A stretch of 64,000 nt of DNA from Paenibacillus xylanexedens (lineage in GTDB: Bacteria; Bacillota; Bacilli; Paenibacillales; Paenibacillaceae), in assembly GCF_017874615.1 (NCBI RefSeq), contig NZ_JAGIKV010000004.1:1-64000 (forward strand), given 5' to 3'. The notes under the pieces were generated by a model. The model was given only the letters and a program-made list of their open reading frames with translations, was not told where the DNA came from and did no database searches. Shown here piece after piece: positions 46,178 to 57,336 of this stretch (the stretch's first letter is position 1; each line of letters opens with the position of its first letter). The position numbers and the translations under genes are program-made.

Positions 46178-48763
46178 TTATCGTTGTACTGTCTCCATAA
46201 TGAAAGCTTCGATAACGTCGCCTTCTTTGAGATCATTATATTTATCAAGTGTGATACCGCACTCGTAACCTTGTGCTACTTCTTTGGCATCATCTTTATA
46301 ACGTTTCAGGGAATCCAGCTTACCTTCGTAAAGGACAATGCCATCACGAATCAGGCGTGCTTCCGCAGAACGCGTAATTTTACCCGAGGTAACCATACAA
46401 CCAGCGATGGTACCCACTTTACTGATAGAGAACGTGCTCCGAACTTCAGCATGACCGATAACTTTTTCTTTGTAGATCGGATCAAGCATACCTTTCATCG
46501 CTTGTTCAATTTCTTCGATAACACTGTAGATCACGCGATGCAGACGAATGTCAACTTGCTCTTGATCTGCAGTTGATTTCGCCTGGTTATCAGGACGAAC
46601 GTTGAAACCGATCACGATAGCATTGGATGCTGCAGCTAAAATGATGTCGGATTCTGTGATTGCACCAGCGCCGCTATGAATGATTTTCACGCGTACACCT
46701 TCAACTTCGATCTTCGCAAGGGAACCTTTCAATGCTTCAACCGAACCTTGTACATCACCTTTGATGATTACGTTCAGATCTTTGATCTCGCCATCTTTGA
46801 TGTGCTGGAACAGATCGTCCAACGTTACGCGAGTATGCGTACCCAGATCGGATTCACGTTGCGTGATCGAACGTTTGTCAGCGATGGAACGCGCTTTGCG
46901 CTCATCTTCAAACACCATGAATGGATCTCCCGCACCTGGAACTTCAGTCAGACCTGTGATTTCTACAGGTGTTGAAGGTCCAGCTTCTTTCAATTTGCGA
47001 CCTTTGTCATTGACCATCGCACGAACACGACCGAAGCAGTTACCTGCAACGAAAGCATCGCCGACTTTCAATGTACCGTGCTGTACGAGGATACGTGCAA
47101 CTGGGCCACGTCCTTTATCCAGCTCGGCTTCAATCACTGTACCACGGGCACGTTTGTCCGGGTTCGCTTTGTATTCGTTCACTTCTGCAACGAGCAGAAT
47201 CATTTCAAGCAGACCTTCCAGACCCATTCTTTGTTTCGCTGACACGTTAACAAAGATGGTATCTCCGCCCCACTCTTCCGGAACGAGTTCATAGCTGGTT
47301 AATTCTTGTTTCACTTTATCCGGATCAGCGCCCGGCTTGTCAATTTTGTTGACAGCAACGATAATTGGAAGCCCGGCAGCTTTGGCGTGGTTAATCGCCT
47401 CAATCGTTTGTGGCATAACACCATCATCCGCAGCCACGACAATAATCGTCATATCCGTAACCTGTGCGCCCCGTGCACGCATCGCTGTAAATGCTTCGTG
47501 ACCTGGAGTATCCAGGAACGTGATCTTTTTGTTGTTAATTTCAACTTGATATGCACCGATATGTTGCGTGATTCCGCCAGCTTCGCCATCGGATACATTC
47601 GTGGAACGAATCGCATCCAGCAAAGTTGTTTTACCATGGTCAACGTGACCCATGATCGTAACTACTGGTGGACGAGCCTGCAAGTCAGCAGCATCATCAT
47701 TCTCTTCCAGTGTTTCGAAACGGTCATCTTCAAGCACAATCTTCACTTCAACCTCAACACCGAATTCACCTGAAAGCAGAAGGATCGTTTCGATATCAAG
47801 CTCTTGGTTGATTGTTGCCATAACACCCATAGCGATGAGCTTTTTGATAACTTCGGAAGCATCCTTATGGAGCAGCTTCGCTGTTTCACCAACGGTCATA
47901 TCACCACGAACGATGATTTTCTTAGGTGTGTTATCAATTTTCTCACGTTGTTGGTACTGTTGTTGATTTCTGTTGCGGTTGTTCTTGCCACCACGGTTAC
48001 CACGGAAGTTGCCGCCACGGTTGTCATCATAACGACGTCCACCGCCACCGCTGTTCGAACGGTTTCCACTATTGTTGTTGCTGCCAGTAGTACCACCTGG
48101 GCCGCTTCTACGTTGGCCTTGTCCTTGGCTCTGACCTTGGCCACCACTACGGTTGCCGCCAGTACCGGTGTTTCCACCAGTGTTAGGTCCTGAAGGTCTT
48201 GCTTGACCGCCACCACTGCTGTTTGGACGTTGTCCCGTACCTTGCGGACGGGATGCAGTACTGCTTTGCCCACTTTGAGTTGGTTTTGGACGGTTACTTG
48301 ATTGTCCCCCTTGGCTTGAGCCTTGGGAAGAGTTCGTTCTGTTGCGACTGTCTTGGCCGCTGGGTCTTTGAGTGCCATTGTTATTGTTGGAATTTGGTCT
48401 ATTGTTCATACCTACCTGCTTTTCCTGTTGTATTTTTGTTTGTACGGGACTACCGGATGGGTTGCTGCTAATCGGCGTGTTCACTCCGCCGGCCGGCTTG
48501 TTGCTGTCCACTGGTTTGTCACTGCGTACTGCCGAAGTTGCAACTGGTTTTGCATCGTTGCCTTGTTTGGAAGCAGCAGTGGATTTTATATCTTTAAAAA
48601 ATTGTTCCACCTTACCGACTGAACCATTCTCCATGACACTCATATGATTGTTTACGGGAATTTCCAGCTTTTTAAGAATGGTTATAATTTCTTTACTACT
48701 CATATTAAGGGACTTCGCATATTCATAAACCCGCAATTTATCCTTGTTTTCCTGTTTACTCAA
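46178..48763 (-). CDS. infB: Translation initiation factor IF-2
   Basis: IF-2 is the GTPase that brings initiator tRNA to the 30S subunit and promotes subunit joining. The 861-residue protein has an IF2_N segment (about 1-55), a low-complexity linker rich in Gly, Gln, Ser, Asn and Arg (about 70-275), a second IF2_N domain, and the G domain with [16 protein letters not shown] and NKIDKP, then domains II to IV. It begins with TTG, after GGAGG. The ylxQ stop overlap and the downstream rbfA place it in the nusA operon. Internal starts giving shorter forms, as in other bacteria, are possible but not shown. Confidence 0.97.
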   Translation of the reverse strand: MSKQENKDKLRVYEYAKSLNMSSKEIITILKKLEIPVNNHMSVMENGSVGKVEQFFKDIKSTAASKQGNDAKPVATSAVRSDKPVDSNKPAGGVNTPISSNPSGSPVQTKIQQEKQVGMNNRPNSNNNNGTQRPSGQDSRNRTNSSQGSSQGGQSSNRPKPTQSGQSSTASRPQGTGQRPNSSGGGQARPSGPNTGGNTGTGGNRSGGQGQSQGQGQRRSGPGGTTGSNNNSGNRSNSGGGGRRYDDNRGGNFRGNRGGKNNRNRNQQQYQQREKIDNTPKKIIVRGDMTVGETAKLLHKDASEVIKKLIAMGVMATINQELDIETILLLSGEFGVEVEVKIVLEDDRFETLEENDDAADLQARPPVVTIMGHVDHGKTTLLDAIRSTNVSDGEAGGITQHIGAYQVEINNKKITFLDTPGHEAFTAMRARGAQVTDMTIIVVAADDGVMPQTIEAINHAKAAGLPIIVAVNKIDKPGADPDKVKQELTSYELVPEEWGGDTIFVNVSAKQRMGLEGLLEMILLVAEVNEYKANPDKRARGTVIEAELDKGRGPVARILVQHGTLKVGDAFVAGNCFGRVRAMVNDKGRKLKEAGPSTPVEITGLTEVPGAGDPFMVFEDERKARSIADKRSITQRESDLGTHTRVTLDDLFQHIKDGEIKDLNVIIKGDVQGSVEALKGSLAKIEVEGVRVKIIHSGAGAITESDIILAAASNAIVIGFNVRPDNQAKSTADQEQVDIRLHRVIYSVIEEIEQAMKGMLDPIYKEKVIGHAEVRSTFSISKVGTIAGCMVTSGKITRSAEARLIRDGIVLYEGKLDSLKRYKDDAKEVAQGYECGITLDKYNDLKEGDVIEAFIMETVQR

Positions 48764-49085
48764 TATACTCCACCTCCGACATTATACCGACTTGCTTGGA
48801 GATCATTTTTGCAAACCCTCGATCCGTTACTGCAAGAACAACACGCGTGTCTTTACCGATACTTGAACCCAGACTATCCCGGTCAAATCCGATCAACAGA
48901 GGAACCTTATAAGTTCCGCATTTATCGCGAAATTTCTTTTGTGTATTGGCTGAGGCGTCACCCGCAACAATAACCATTTTAGCTTCGGAAGAACGGATCG
49001 CTTTAAGTACAATTTCTTCACCTGTTACAAGTTTACCTGCACGCATAGAGAGTCCCAAATAAGACAGCGTTTTAATATTAGTCAT
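48756..49085 (-). CDS. ylxQ: YlxQ, L7Ae-family RNA-binding protein
   Basis: This 109-residue L7Ae/L30e-family protein probably binds kink-turn RNA. Typical features are [15 protein letters not shown] and [15 protein letters not shown]. The ATG at 49085 has GGAG seven bases upstream; the GTG at 49091 is too close to it. Its start overlaps the end of rnpM by eight bases and its end overlaps infB, showing tight coupling. Confidence 0.92.
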   Translation of the reverse strand: MTNIKTLSYLGLSMRAGKLVTGEEIVLKAIRSSEAKMVIVAGDASANTQKKFRDKCGTYKVPLLIGFDRDSLGSSIGKDTRVVLAVTDRGFAKMISKQVGIMSEVEYIE

Positions 49086-49383
49086 GTTCACGCTCCTGTG
49101 CTGCTATGACTTCATCCTCAACCGCGATGAAGTCAGCTGCTAATTGCTCGTAAATTTCAGGTGAGACTTTGCCTTTTAACGCCCGATCCAAAGCCCGGTT
49201 TTTGAGTGCGAGCTTAAAACAGGACTCTTTGCCGCATAAATAGGCACCACGTCCGGATTTTTTGCCAGTCAAATCGATCAGCACTTCATCCTCTGGCGTT
49301 TTAACAATGCGAATCAGCTGCTTTTTGGGCATCATTTCCTGGCATGCCACACATTTGCGCAGCGGCACTTTTTTTGGTTTCAT
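49078..49383 (-). CDS. rnpM: RNase P modulator RnpM (YlxR)
   Basis: This 101-residue YlxR-family protein starts KPKKVPLRKCVACQEMMPKK and has the core LTGKKSGRGAYLCGKESCF, with paired cysteines. YlxR has been reported to bind RNase P RNA and modulate its activity. It lies between nusA and ylxQ as in Bacillus. Confidence 0.93.
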   Translation of the reverse strand: MKPKKVPLRKCVACQEMMPKKQLIRIVKTPEDEVLIDLTGKKSGRGAYLCGKESCFKLALKNRALDRALKGKVSPEIYEQLAADFIAVEDEVIAAQEREHD

Positions 49384-49408
49384 ACGTCAGCGCCCCCCGT
49401 ACTTTACT

Positions 49409-50506
49409 TTAGTCGACGGAGACGGAATCCTGATGCATTTCAGAAGAAGAATCTTTTTCTCTGCCGAATTCCTGTTCCGCCTGGCTCTCGCTCTTAATGT
49501 CGATTTTCCAGCCGGTTAATTTGGCTGCCAATCTGGCATTTTGGCCTTTGATACCAATTGCGAGGGACAGTTGATAGTCCGGAACGATAACCCGAGCCAT
49601 CTTTTCTTCCTCAAATACATGAACTTCCAATACTTTGGAAGGACTCAGTGCATTAGCAACATATTCGTCTACCTGATCGGAGAAACGAACGATGTCGATT
49701 TTTTCACCGCGCAGCTCACCCACAATGGTCTGCACGCGCATTCCCCTAGGACCTACACAAGATCCAACTGGATCAACTTCCTCGTTGCGGGAGTGAACGG
49801 CAATCTTGGAGCGGAACCCTGCTTCGCGAGCGACGGAGCGAATTTCAACTACACCGTCAAAGATCTCAGGCACTTCCAGTTCAAAGAGACGTTTCAAGAG
49901 GCCCGGATGGGTACGGGACAAAATGATTTGCGGCCCTTTCGTCGTATTCTCGACCTTGGTGATATATGCCTTAATACGGTCACCATGAACAAACTTCTCG
50001 TTCGGCATCAATTCGGTAAGCGGTAAAGCCGCTTCGATTTTGCCCAGATCGATGTAGATATTGCGCAAATCCTGACGCTGCACTACTCCCGTAACGATAT
50101 CTTCTTCCTTATCTACGAAAGCGTTGTAGATCAGGCCGCGTTCGGCTTCACGAATCCGCTGGGTCACTACCTGTTTGGCAGTTTGTGCCGCGATACGTCC
50201 GAAATCACGCGGCGTAACTTCAATCTCCGCAATATCTTCCAGCTGGAAGTGTGGGTTGATTTCTCGTGCAGCAGGCAATGAAATTTCGGTACGTGAATCC
50301 AGGACTTCTTCCACGATCAATTTACGGGCATACACCCGAATAACTCCCGTATTACGGTTCATGTCAACACGCACATTCTGGGCCGTGTTGAAATTCCGCT
50401 TGTAGCTGGAAATTAGTGCAGCCTCGATCGCTTCAAACAGCACATCCTTGCTGATCCCTTTTTCCCGTTCCAATTCATTCATTGCTTCAATAAAATCCGT
50501 ACTCAT
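49409..50506 (-). CDS. nusA: Transcription termination/antitermination factor NusA
   Basis: NusA binds RNA polymerase and nascent RNA to modulate pausing and termination. The 365-residue protein has the N-terminal domain, an S1 domain (about 130-200) and two KH domains (VGPRGMRVQTIVGELRGEKID; AIGIKGQNARLAAKLTGWKID). The ATG at 50506 follows AAGGGGG; the reading to 50536 lacks a site. It lies between rimP and rnpM. Confidence 0.97.
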   Translation of the reverse strand: MSTDFIEAMNELEREKGISKDVLFEAIEAALISSYKRNFNTAQNVRVDMNRNTGVIRVYARKLIVEEVLDSRTEISLPAAREINPHFQLEDIAEIEVTPRDFGRIAAQTAKQVVTQRIREAERGLIYNAFVDKEEDIVTGVVQRQDLRNIYIDLGKIEAALPLTELMPNEKFVHGDRIKAYITKVENTTKGPQIILSRTHPGLLKRLFELEVPEIFDGVVEIRSVAREAGFRSKIAVHSRNEEVDPVGSCVGPRGMRVQTIVGELRGEKIDIVRFSDQVDEYVANALSPSKVLEVHVFEEEKMARVIVPDYQLSLAIGIKGQNARLAAKLTGWKIDIKSESQAEQEFGREKDSSSEMHQDSVSVD

Positions 50507-50629
50507 GAATGTTGATCCCCCTTTCAAACATGGCATCTCATACGTAAAACGGCGAAAGGCTCTGAACTAATGAGCACCTTGCCGTTATCGTGAGATGTGT
50601 CTTTTTCATTAATAAAGTGAACAAGGCAC

Positions 50630-51091
50630 TTAAAACAAAATAGCTAGGCGCGCACTGGCAACCTTATCATAAGAAATGGCATGCTGTTTTTTGCCTGCTT
50701 CGATCACGAGTTCCTCGTCATCAAAGGAAAGCAGCTTGCCTTCAAATTCCTTCAATCCGTTCACCGGCTCGTAGGTTGTAACAAAAACATTTTTGCCTAC
50801 AGCTTTGGTAACGTCCTCAGGTTTTTTCAGTGGACGCTCCGCACCGGGAGAAGACACTTCAAGGAAATAGATGGTTGGAATCGGATCGTTCTCATCCAGC
50901 TTGGCGCTCAGCTTTTCGCTGATCAAGACACAATCGTCGATGTCGATGCCACCCTCTTTGTCGACATACACCCGTAAAAACCAGTTGCTGCCTTCTTTGA
51001 CGTATTCGATGTCAACCAGCTCGAAGCCTTGTTCGTTCAAGTAGGGTTGGATCATTTCTTCCACGGTAGATTTAATGTTCGTTGTGCTCAA
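50630..51091 (-). CDS. rimP: Ribosome maturation factor RimP
   Basis: RimP helps 30S assembly. The 153-residue protein has the conserved [29 protein letters not shown] central region and the [17 protein letters not shown] motif. I chose the TTG at 51091, nine bases after GGAGG; the track-length start at 51148 would add residues unlike the family. It starts the rimP-nusA operon. Confidence 0.94.
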   Translation of the reverse strand: MSTTNIKSTVEEMIQPYLNEQGFELVDIEYVKEGSNWFLRVYVDKEGGIDIDDCVLISEKLSAKLDENDPIPTIYFLEVSSPGAERPLKKPEDVTKAVGKNVFVTTYEPVNGLKEFEGKLLSFDDEELVIEAGKKQHAISYDKVASARLAILF

Positions 51092-51169
51092 AACCAATAA
51101 CCTCCAACTTAGGTTACACCAGCAAAAAAGCACTGGCAGATTATTCAATACCCAAGATTCTTGTATACC

Positions 51170-51202
51170 AAAGACTAAAGAGTGGGTTTCCCCACTCTTT
51201 AG
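51170..51202 (-). terminator. Terminator of polC
   Basis: Perfect 12-base arms CTAAAGAGTGGG/CCCACTCTTTAG with a short loop, followed by TCTTTGG on the minus strand. Confidence 0.7.
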
Positions 51203-51347
51203 AAATTCGTACTATCTCGTTCACTTCAAAAATTATAACATAGTCTGGTAATAGTGACAAGTAAGCGATGCTTCAGGCAGTTTACTTACTAATGAAGGAA
51301 AAATTACGTTTCCCCAACAATCACTAAGGTTAGATCCAAATTCAATC

Positions 51348-54300
51348 CTAGAAAAGGGAAAGCTGATTGCTCTCTGGCAAGCCACGGAAACATCCCATAT
51401 TCGACAGGAGTTCAACAATGGTCTTACTTGCTTTCGACTTCTGCTGGAAATCTTCCACCGACAGGAATTCACCATGATCTCTTGCCGCAGCGATATTGCG
51501 AGCTGCATTATCCCCGATTCCTGCCAAAGCTGAAAATGGAGGGATTAATGTTTTTCCGTCAACGATGAACTTTGTCGCTTCCGAACGGTATAAGTCAATG
51601 GATTTCAGCGAGAATCCGCGTGCTGCCATTTCCAGACCCATTTCCAGGACAGGTAACATGTTTTTCTCTTTTGGAGGTGCCTGGAAACCTAATTGCTCAA
51701 TTTCCGTAATTTTGCGATAGATCGCGTCATATCCCTGACACATCAGTTCGATATCAATCTCATCAGCTCGAACAGTAAAGTAAGTTGCGTAATATTCAAT
51801 CGGATGATACAGCTTGAAGAACGCCGTACGTACTGCCGAAATAACATAAGCGGCCGCGTGAGCCTTCGGGAACATGTACTGGATTTTGAGACACGAATCA
51901 ATGTACCATTGAGGCACTTTACAATTCTTCATCTCGTCAATCCATTCCTGTGGTAGGCCCCGTCCCTTACGAACACTCTCGGTAATCTTAAATGCCAGAC
52001 TTGCGTCCATTCCCGTTTTATAGATCAGAAATAACATGATATCATCCCGACAACCAATTACCGTCTTAATGTTACACGTTCCGTTCTTAATCAGATCCTG
52101 AGCGTTTCCAAGCCATACCCCAGTACCATGGGACAATCCGGAAATCTGCAGTAAATCGGCAAAAGACGTCGGCTGGGATTCAACAAGCATCTGACGTACA
52201 AACTTCGTTCCCATCTCCGGCACGCCAAACGTCGCGACTGGCGACCTAATCTGTTCCGGTGTAACACCCAGAGCTTCGGTTGAGTTAAACATGCTCATGA
52301 CTTTCGGATCATTCATCGGAATGGTCGTTGGATCGACCCCTGTCAAATCCTGCAACATCCGCATCATAGTTGGATCATCGTGCCCCAGAATATCAAGTTT
52401 CAGCAAGTTTTCTTCAAAAGCATGATAATCAAAGTGTGTCGTTTTCCACTCCGCATTAACGTCGTCAGCCGGAAACTGAACGGGTGTAACGTCTTCGACC
52501 TCGATATAATCAGGTACTACGACAATACCACCGGGATGCTGACCAGTACTCCGTTTCACCCCAGTACAACCAGAGGCCAAACGATTCAATTCAGCTCCAC
52601 GCCATTTCTTCTGATGATGTTCCTCGTACTTCTTGGCAAAACCAAATGCTGTTTTCTCAGCCACCGTACCGATGGTCCCCGCACGGAAAACACTCTTCTC
52701 ACTAAATAGTACTTTCGTATAGTTATGAGCATGAGGCTGATAATCACCAGAGAAGTTCAAGTCAATATCGGGAACTTTATCTCCTTTAAATCCAAGGAAG
52801 GTCTCAAACGGAATATCCTGGCCTTCTCCTTTAAGTGTGCCACCACAATCCGGACACTCTTTCTCTGGAAGGTCAAATCCACTCCGAACACTGCCGTCCA
52901 GGAACCACTCGCTGTGTTTGCATTCTGAATTCACACAAATATAATGAGCAGGTAGTGGATTAACCTCGGATATACCCAGGAATGTAGCAACAACAGAGGA
53001 GCCAACCGATCCCCGCGAACCTACGAGGTAACCATCCTGATTCGATTTTTTAACCAAGCGTTCCGAGATCAGATAGTTGGCAGAAAAACCGTATTTAATA
53101 ATTGGAATGAGCTCTTTCTCTAGTCGTGCAACGATTACTTCTGGTAATTCCTCGCCATAGATAGACTTGGCAGTGTCATAGCAGGTATTACGGATTTCTT
53201 CGTCCGCACCTTCCAGAATTGGAGTAAACAGTTTGTCCGGGAATAACTTAATTTCCTCAAAGCGGTCAGATAACTCTACCGTATTTGTAACAACGACTTC
53301 GTAAGCTTTATCTTGGCCCAGGAACTGGAACTCTTCCAGCATTTCCTCTGTCGTTCTGAAATGTGCATCCGGTTTACGTTGATCTTTGAGTGGACTAAAA
53401 CCTGTAATTCCGTGAATGGTGATATCCCGATATAACTTGTCACGCGGTTCCAAATAGTGCACGTTACCTGTGGCTATGACTGGTTTATTAAATTTTGCGC
53501 CTATATCAATGACTTTACGGATCGCTGTTTTGATTTCTTCGGGTGTAGCCACCAACCCTTTATCCACCAAATGCATATACATGGTAAGTGGTTGAATCTC
53601 CAGTATGTCATAGAACTCAGCGATCTCTTCCGCTTCTTCGAGCGATTTGTTAAGCACCGCTTCGAAAAACTCACCTTTTTCACAGCCCGATATAATAACA
53701 AGGCCTTCACGCAAATTAATCAGTTTTGATTTGGGAATGCACGGTACCCGCTTGAAATGTTCCGTATGAGAGAGAGATACCAGCTTGTATAGATTTTTCT
53801 TACCGACATCATTCAATGCATAGATTCCACAATGGAAAGGTCTTGTATTCGACAAGTCGACACCTACATAATCGTTCAAGCGATCAAGCCTCGTTAAACC
53901 TTTCATCTGAGCAGCATCATTTAATAATCCGATCAGTATACCCGCGAGTGCAATCGTATCATCAATGGCACGGTGATGACTTTCAAGTCCAACCTTATAT
54001 TTATCTGCCATCGTATTCAGACGGTGGTTCTTATTTTTTGGAAATAACAATCGCGCCAGTTCCAACGTGTCAAGGACAGGGTTAGGAAGCTCTGGCATTC
54101 CAATTTGCTTCAGGGAAGCCTGGATAAAGCCCATATCAAAACGTGCATTATGCGCAACAAGCACACCATCACCAGCAAACTGCACAAACTCACGGATGAC
54201 AGGCTCCAGCTCAGGTGCGTCTTTTACCATGTCATCATTAATATTGGTCAACTGCTGAATGTTGTAGGGAATGCGTTCATGCGGATTCACAAACGTTGCA

Positions 54301-55667
54301 AACCGGTCGATTTCTTTACCATCTTGCATCTTCACTGCTGCAATCTCAATGATTTTGTTCTGTGTTACCGACAAACCTGTGGTCTCGATATCAAATACGA
54401 TGTATGTTGCTGTTTGGAGATCCAATGGCTGAGGAGCCATTACAACGGCAACAGAGTCATTCACGACATTGGCCTCGAGGCCGTAGATCATTTTAATCCC
54501 GTTTTTCTTAGCAGCCTTGGAAGCCTCGGGATATACCTGCACCCCACCATGATCAGTGACTGCAATTGCCTTATGTCCCCACTCTGCTGCCATTTTCACG
54601 TATTTGTCGATTGAAGTTACAGCATCCATCGTACTCATCGTAGAGTGCAAATGGAACTCCACCCGCTTCTCTGGTGCATTATCTTTACGAGACGGCGGTG
54701 CTTTGACTTCAATTAGGTCCGAAGGAATCATAGCCAGTTCAGGAATTTGCATAAACCGGTCATATTCTACACGACCACGCACTTTCACCCATTTACCATT
54801 AGCCAACAAACTGAGAATTTTTACATCCTCTTTTGTTTTGGCAAACATCTTCATTTGCATGGAGTCCGTGAAGTCGGTCAGGTAGAAGGTAAACAACGTA
54901 TTTCCGTTTCGCAATTCTTTACGATCCAGTCCAAACACCGAACCTTGAAGCGTGACCTTTTTCTCTTCATCCTGGATTTCCTGCATGGGTACTGCTGGCT
55001 CCTTGATGTCATAACCCATTTGTAAACGCAGATCACCCTGCTCCTCATCCACCGGGATTTCTGTGTCCACTTCACTCATCATCTTCTCGATGACCTCAAG
55101 TTCTTCTACACGTTTTTGGGCCTGGAACTGTTCCATGGCCTCTTTATTACTTCCCACTTCACCCACTTGCATCTTGATGCGAAGAGGTAGATGAAAGTAT
55201 TTTTCATAGAATTTTGTAATAGCTTGATCAATCTGTTTCTTACGAGCCAATTCCATCGACGTTGCATCACTCATTGTCAGTTGAAGAAGATCCTCTTCAC
55301 ATTCAAAGGTTGTCCGGTTCATCCAACCATTTACAGATGGAATTTCACGGGTAACCCACTCCAGAAACAGATTCCAATATTCACTGACGATATCACCATT
55401 TTGTACTTGGTCCGTATATTTGAAGCCAAATGAAATTTTGGCGATATGATTCATTTTCTCTTGAATATGCAGGCAAAATGTGCGATAGATTGGAGCGGGT
55501 ACCAACGTATCCTTTGCAATCAGAATATTCCATTCCCGATTACTACGATTGGTCTCTACTTGTTCAATCCATCCATCCAAAAAATAGGGCTCTAACAGAC
55601 CAGCCGGAAGCTCTGTCTGTTTCATCAACAACTCAAACCGTTTTCTTTTCTCCTCGAATCCGCTCAT
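51348..55667 (-). CDS. polC: DNA polymerase III alpha subunit PolC
   Basis: PolC is the main replicative polymerase of low-GC Gram-positive bacteria. The 1439-residue protein has an N-terminal domain, an OB domain (about 240-320), a PHP domain (HLHSTMSTMDAV near 342) split by the inserted 3'-5' exonuclease (FDIETTGLS near 425; HNARFDMGF near 505), then the polymerase core (GSRGSVGSSVVA; DIDLNFSGDYQ) and the C-terminal domain. A zinc-binding cysteine cluster is seen in the middle (CVNSECKHSEW, CPDCGG). AAGGAGG precedes the ATG. It lies between proS and rimP as in Bacillus. Confidence 0.98.
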   Translation of the reverse strand: MSGFEEKRKRFELLMKQTELPAGLLEPYFLDGWIEQVETNRSNREWNILIAKDTLVPAPIYRTFCLHIQEKMNHIAKISFGFKYTDQVQNGDIVSEYWNLFLEWVTREIPSVNGWMNRTTFECEEDLLQLTMSDATSMELARKKQIDQAITKFYEKYFHLPLRIKMQVGEVGSNKEAMEQFQAQKRVEELEVIEKMMSEVDTEIPVDEEQGDLRLQMGYDIKEPAVPMQEIQDEEKKVTLQGSVFGLDRKELRNGNTLFTFYLTDFTDSMQMKMFAKTKEDVKILSLLANGKWVKVRGRVEYDRFMQIPELAMIPSDLIEVKAPPSRKDNAPEKRVEFHLHSTMSTMDAVTSIDKYVKMAAEWGHKAIAVTDHGGVQVYPEASKAAKKNGIKMIYGLEANVVNDSVAVVMAPQPLDLQTATYIVFDIETTGLSVTQNKIIEIAAVKMQDGKEIDRFATFVNPHERIPYNIQQLTNINDDMVKDAPELEPVIREFVQFAGDGVLVAHNARFDMGFIQASLKQIGMPELPNPVLDTLELARLLFPKNKNHRLNTMADKYKVGLESHHRAIDDTIALAGILIGLLNDAAQMKGLTRLDRLNDYVGVDLSNTRPFHCGIYALNDVGKKNLYKLVSLSHTEHFKRVPCIPKSKLINLREGLVIISGCEKGEFFEAVLNKSLEEAEEIAEFYDILEIQPLTMYMHLVDKGLVATPEEIKTAIRKVIDIGAKFNKPVIATGNVHYLEPRDKLYRDITIHGITGFSPLKDQRKPDAHFRTTEEMLEEFQFLGQDKAYEVVVTNTVELSDRFEEIKLFPDKLFTPILEGADEEIRNTCYDTAKSIYGEELPEVIVARLEKELIPIIKYGFSANYLISERLVKKSNQDGYLVGSRGSVGSSVVATFLGISEVNPLPAHYICVNSECKHSEWFLDGSVRSGFDLPEKECPDCGGTLKGEGQDIPFETFLGFKGDKVPDIDLNFSGDYQPHAHNYTKVLFSEKSVFRAGTIGTVAEKTAFGFAKKYEEHHQKKWRGAELNRLASGCTGVKRSTGQHPGGIVVVPDYIEVEDVTPVQFPADDVNAEWKTTHFDYHAFEENLLKLDILGHDDPTMMRMLQDLTGVDPTTIPMNDPKVMSMFNSTEALGVTPEQIRSPVATFGVPEMGTKFVRQMLVESQPTSFADLLQISGLSHGTGVWLGNAQDLIKNGTCNIKTVIGCRDDIMLFLIYKTGMDASLAFKITESVRKGRGLPQEWIDEMKNCKVPQWYIDSCLKIQYMFPKAHAAAYVISAVRTAFFKLYHPIEYYATYFTVRADEIDIELMCQGYDAIYRKITEIEQLGFQAPPKEKNMLPVLEMGLEMAARGFSLKSIDLYRSEATKFIVDGKTLIPPFSALAGIGDNAARNIAAARDHGEFLSVEDFQQKSKASKTIVELLSNMGCFRGLPESNQLSLF

Positions 55668-55819
55668 CGTGTTCCTCCTTGTACCCCCTTAAAGCATGAA
55701 AAGCCCCTGCATTCAAAAATGTCACCGATCCGAACTCGCACCGACTCATTTTATCCGACAGAAGCTCTCCATTCATTACTTAAACGGTGAATAAATGCTT
55801 TTCGTCAGGTTATCCTGAC

Positions 55820-57274
55820 TTAGTATGCTCTTGCAAACACAACCGTGTGTTCTGCTTGTTCACCACAAGCCAGGCACGTATGCTTTTCTTCCGCAGGCTG
55901 GAACGGAATGTTCCGGCTTGTTGCACCTGTAACTTCTCTTACTTTATCTTCGCAAGCTTCTGAACCGCACCATCCGGCCAGTGTAAACCCGCGTTTATTT
56001 TCCATCAGTTCTTTCATCTCATCGAGTGTATCCACGGAGTAGAAGTTATCCGACATAAATGTGCGAGCACGCTCTAACATATCTACCTGGATCTGTGTCA
56101 GCATAGCCTGGATCTCTTCTACCAGGTTCGCTTGTTCTACCACTTTCTTCTCACCTGTGATCCGTGATACGAGTACACAAACGCCATTTTCCATATCACG
56201 TGGACCAATCTCCAGACGAATCGGAACACCGCGCATCTCGTATTCATTGAATTTCCAACCTGGGCGAACATCGCTGCGATCATCCATTTTCACACGAACT
56301 CCAGCTTTTTTCAACTCAGTGAACAACTCATCTGCACGCCCAACAACAGCATCACGCGTTTTCGGAGGTCCAATTGGAATCATGACCACTTGCGTTGGTG
56401 CGACTTTAGGAGGAAGTACGAGACCACGGTCATCTCCGTGAACCATAATTAATGCACCGATCAAACGTGTGCTTACTCCCCATGAAGTAGTGTAAGCCAG
56501 CTCGAGCACATTATTACGGCTAAGATACTGGATTTCAAATGCTTTTGCAAAGTTCGTCCCCATATAGTGAGATGTACCTGCTTGTACTGCACGTCCATCC
56601 TTCATCATGGCTTCAATCGAGTACGTATCCACCGCACCCGCAAATTTCTCGGACTTGGTTTTCTGACCCACAATTACAGGAATAGCCAAGTATTCCTCAA
56701 CCACTTCGCGATAAATCTCAAGCATTTTCATCGTTTCTTCACGTGCTTCTTCTTCCGTCTCATGCGCTGTATGCCCTTCCTGCCACAGGAACTCACTTGT
56801 GCGAAGGAAAGGCAACGTTCTTTTTTCCCAACGAACTACGTTAGCCCACTGGTTGATCAGTACCGGAAGATCCCGATAAGACTGAATCCACTTGGAATAC
56901 ATGTGACCAATAATCGTTTCGGATGTAGGACGGATTGCCAGACGTTCTTCCAGCTTCTCTCCGCCAGCTTCCGTTACCCATGGTAATTCAGGGTTAAAAC
57001 CTTCCACGTGCTCTTTTTCCTTTTGAAAGAAGCTCTCAGGAATGAACATCGGGAAGTATGCGTTGCGATGACCCGTTTCCCGGAAACGACGATCCAACTC
57101 ATCCTTAATATGTTCCCAGATTTCAAATCCGTCTGGTTTGAACACAATACAACCGCGTACGGGTGCATAGTCCATGAGATCAGCTTTTTTGATAACATCA
57201 ATGTACCAGCGTGAGAAATCCTCACCCTGTGGTGTGATTTCAGTCACGAACTGTTTATCATTTTCCTTTGACAT
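55820..57274 (-). CDS. proS: Prolyl-tRNA synthetase, archaeal/eukaryotic-like type
   Basis: ProS charges tRNA-Pro with proline. The 484-residue class II enzyme is of the short type without the bacterial editing insertion: motif 2 is in RWEKRTLPFLRTSEFLWQEG, motif 3 in the GDDRGLVLPP region. The C-terminal domain holds a cysteine set (WCGSEACED, TCLACGEQ) and ends in a terminal Tyr (FARAY), typical of this type. B. subtilis has the longer bacterial ProS at this same place between rasP and polC. The ATG at 57274 follows GGAG; a longer start at 57295 is possible. Confidence 0.95.
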   Translation of the reverse strand: MSKENDKQFVTEITPQGEDFSRWYIDVIKKADLMDYAPVRGCIVFKPDGFEIWEHIKDELDRRFRETGHRNAYFPMFIPESFFQKEKEHVEGFNPELPWVTEAGGEKLEERLAIRPTSETIIGHMYSKWIQSYRDLPVLINQWANVVRWEKRTLPFLRTSEFLWQEGHTAHETEEEAREETMKMLEIYREVVEEYLAIPVIVGQKTKSEKFAGAVDTYSIEAMMKDGRAVQAGTSHYMGTNFAKAFEIQYLSRNNVLELAYTTSWGVSTRLIGALIMVHGDDRGLVLPPKVAPTQVVMIPIGPPKTRDAVVGRADELFTELKKAGVRVKMDDRSDVRPGWKFNEYEMRGVPIRLEIGPRDMENGVCVLVSRITGEKKVVEQANLVEEIQAMLTQIQVDMLERARTFMSDNFYSVDTLDEMKELMENKRGFTLAGWCGSEACEDKVREVTGATSRNIPFQPAEEKHTCLACGEQAEHTVVFARAY

Positions 57275-57336
57275 AAGACTCCAGCGTCCTCCCATAACGA
57301 CTATCTCTGAATGTCCAGAGCGTAGTCCAACCGTAA

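Noticed and set aside
47900..48600. Plus- and minus-strand open frames over the infB linker
   Set aside because: They arise from the repetitive Gly/Gln/Ser/Arg codons of the IF-2 linker and have no start signals.
57275..57336. T-box leader before proS
   Set aside because: The gap from rseP is only about 60 bases and has no T-box sequence.
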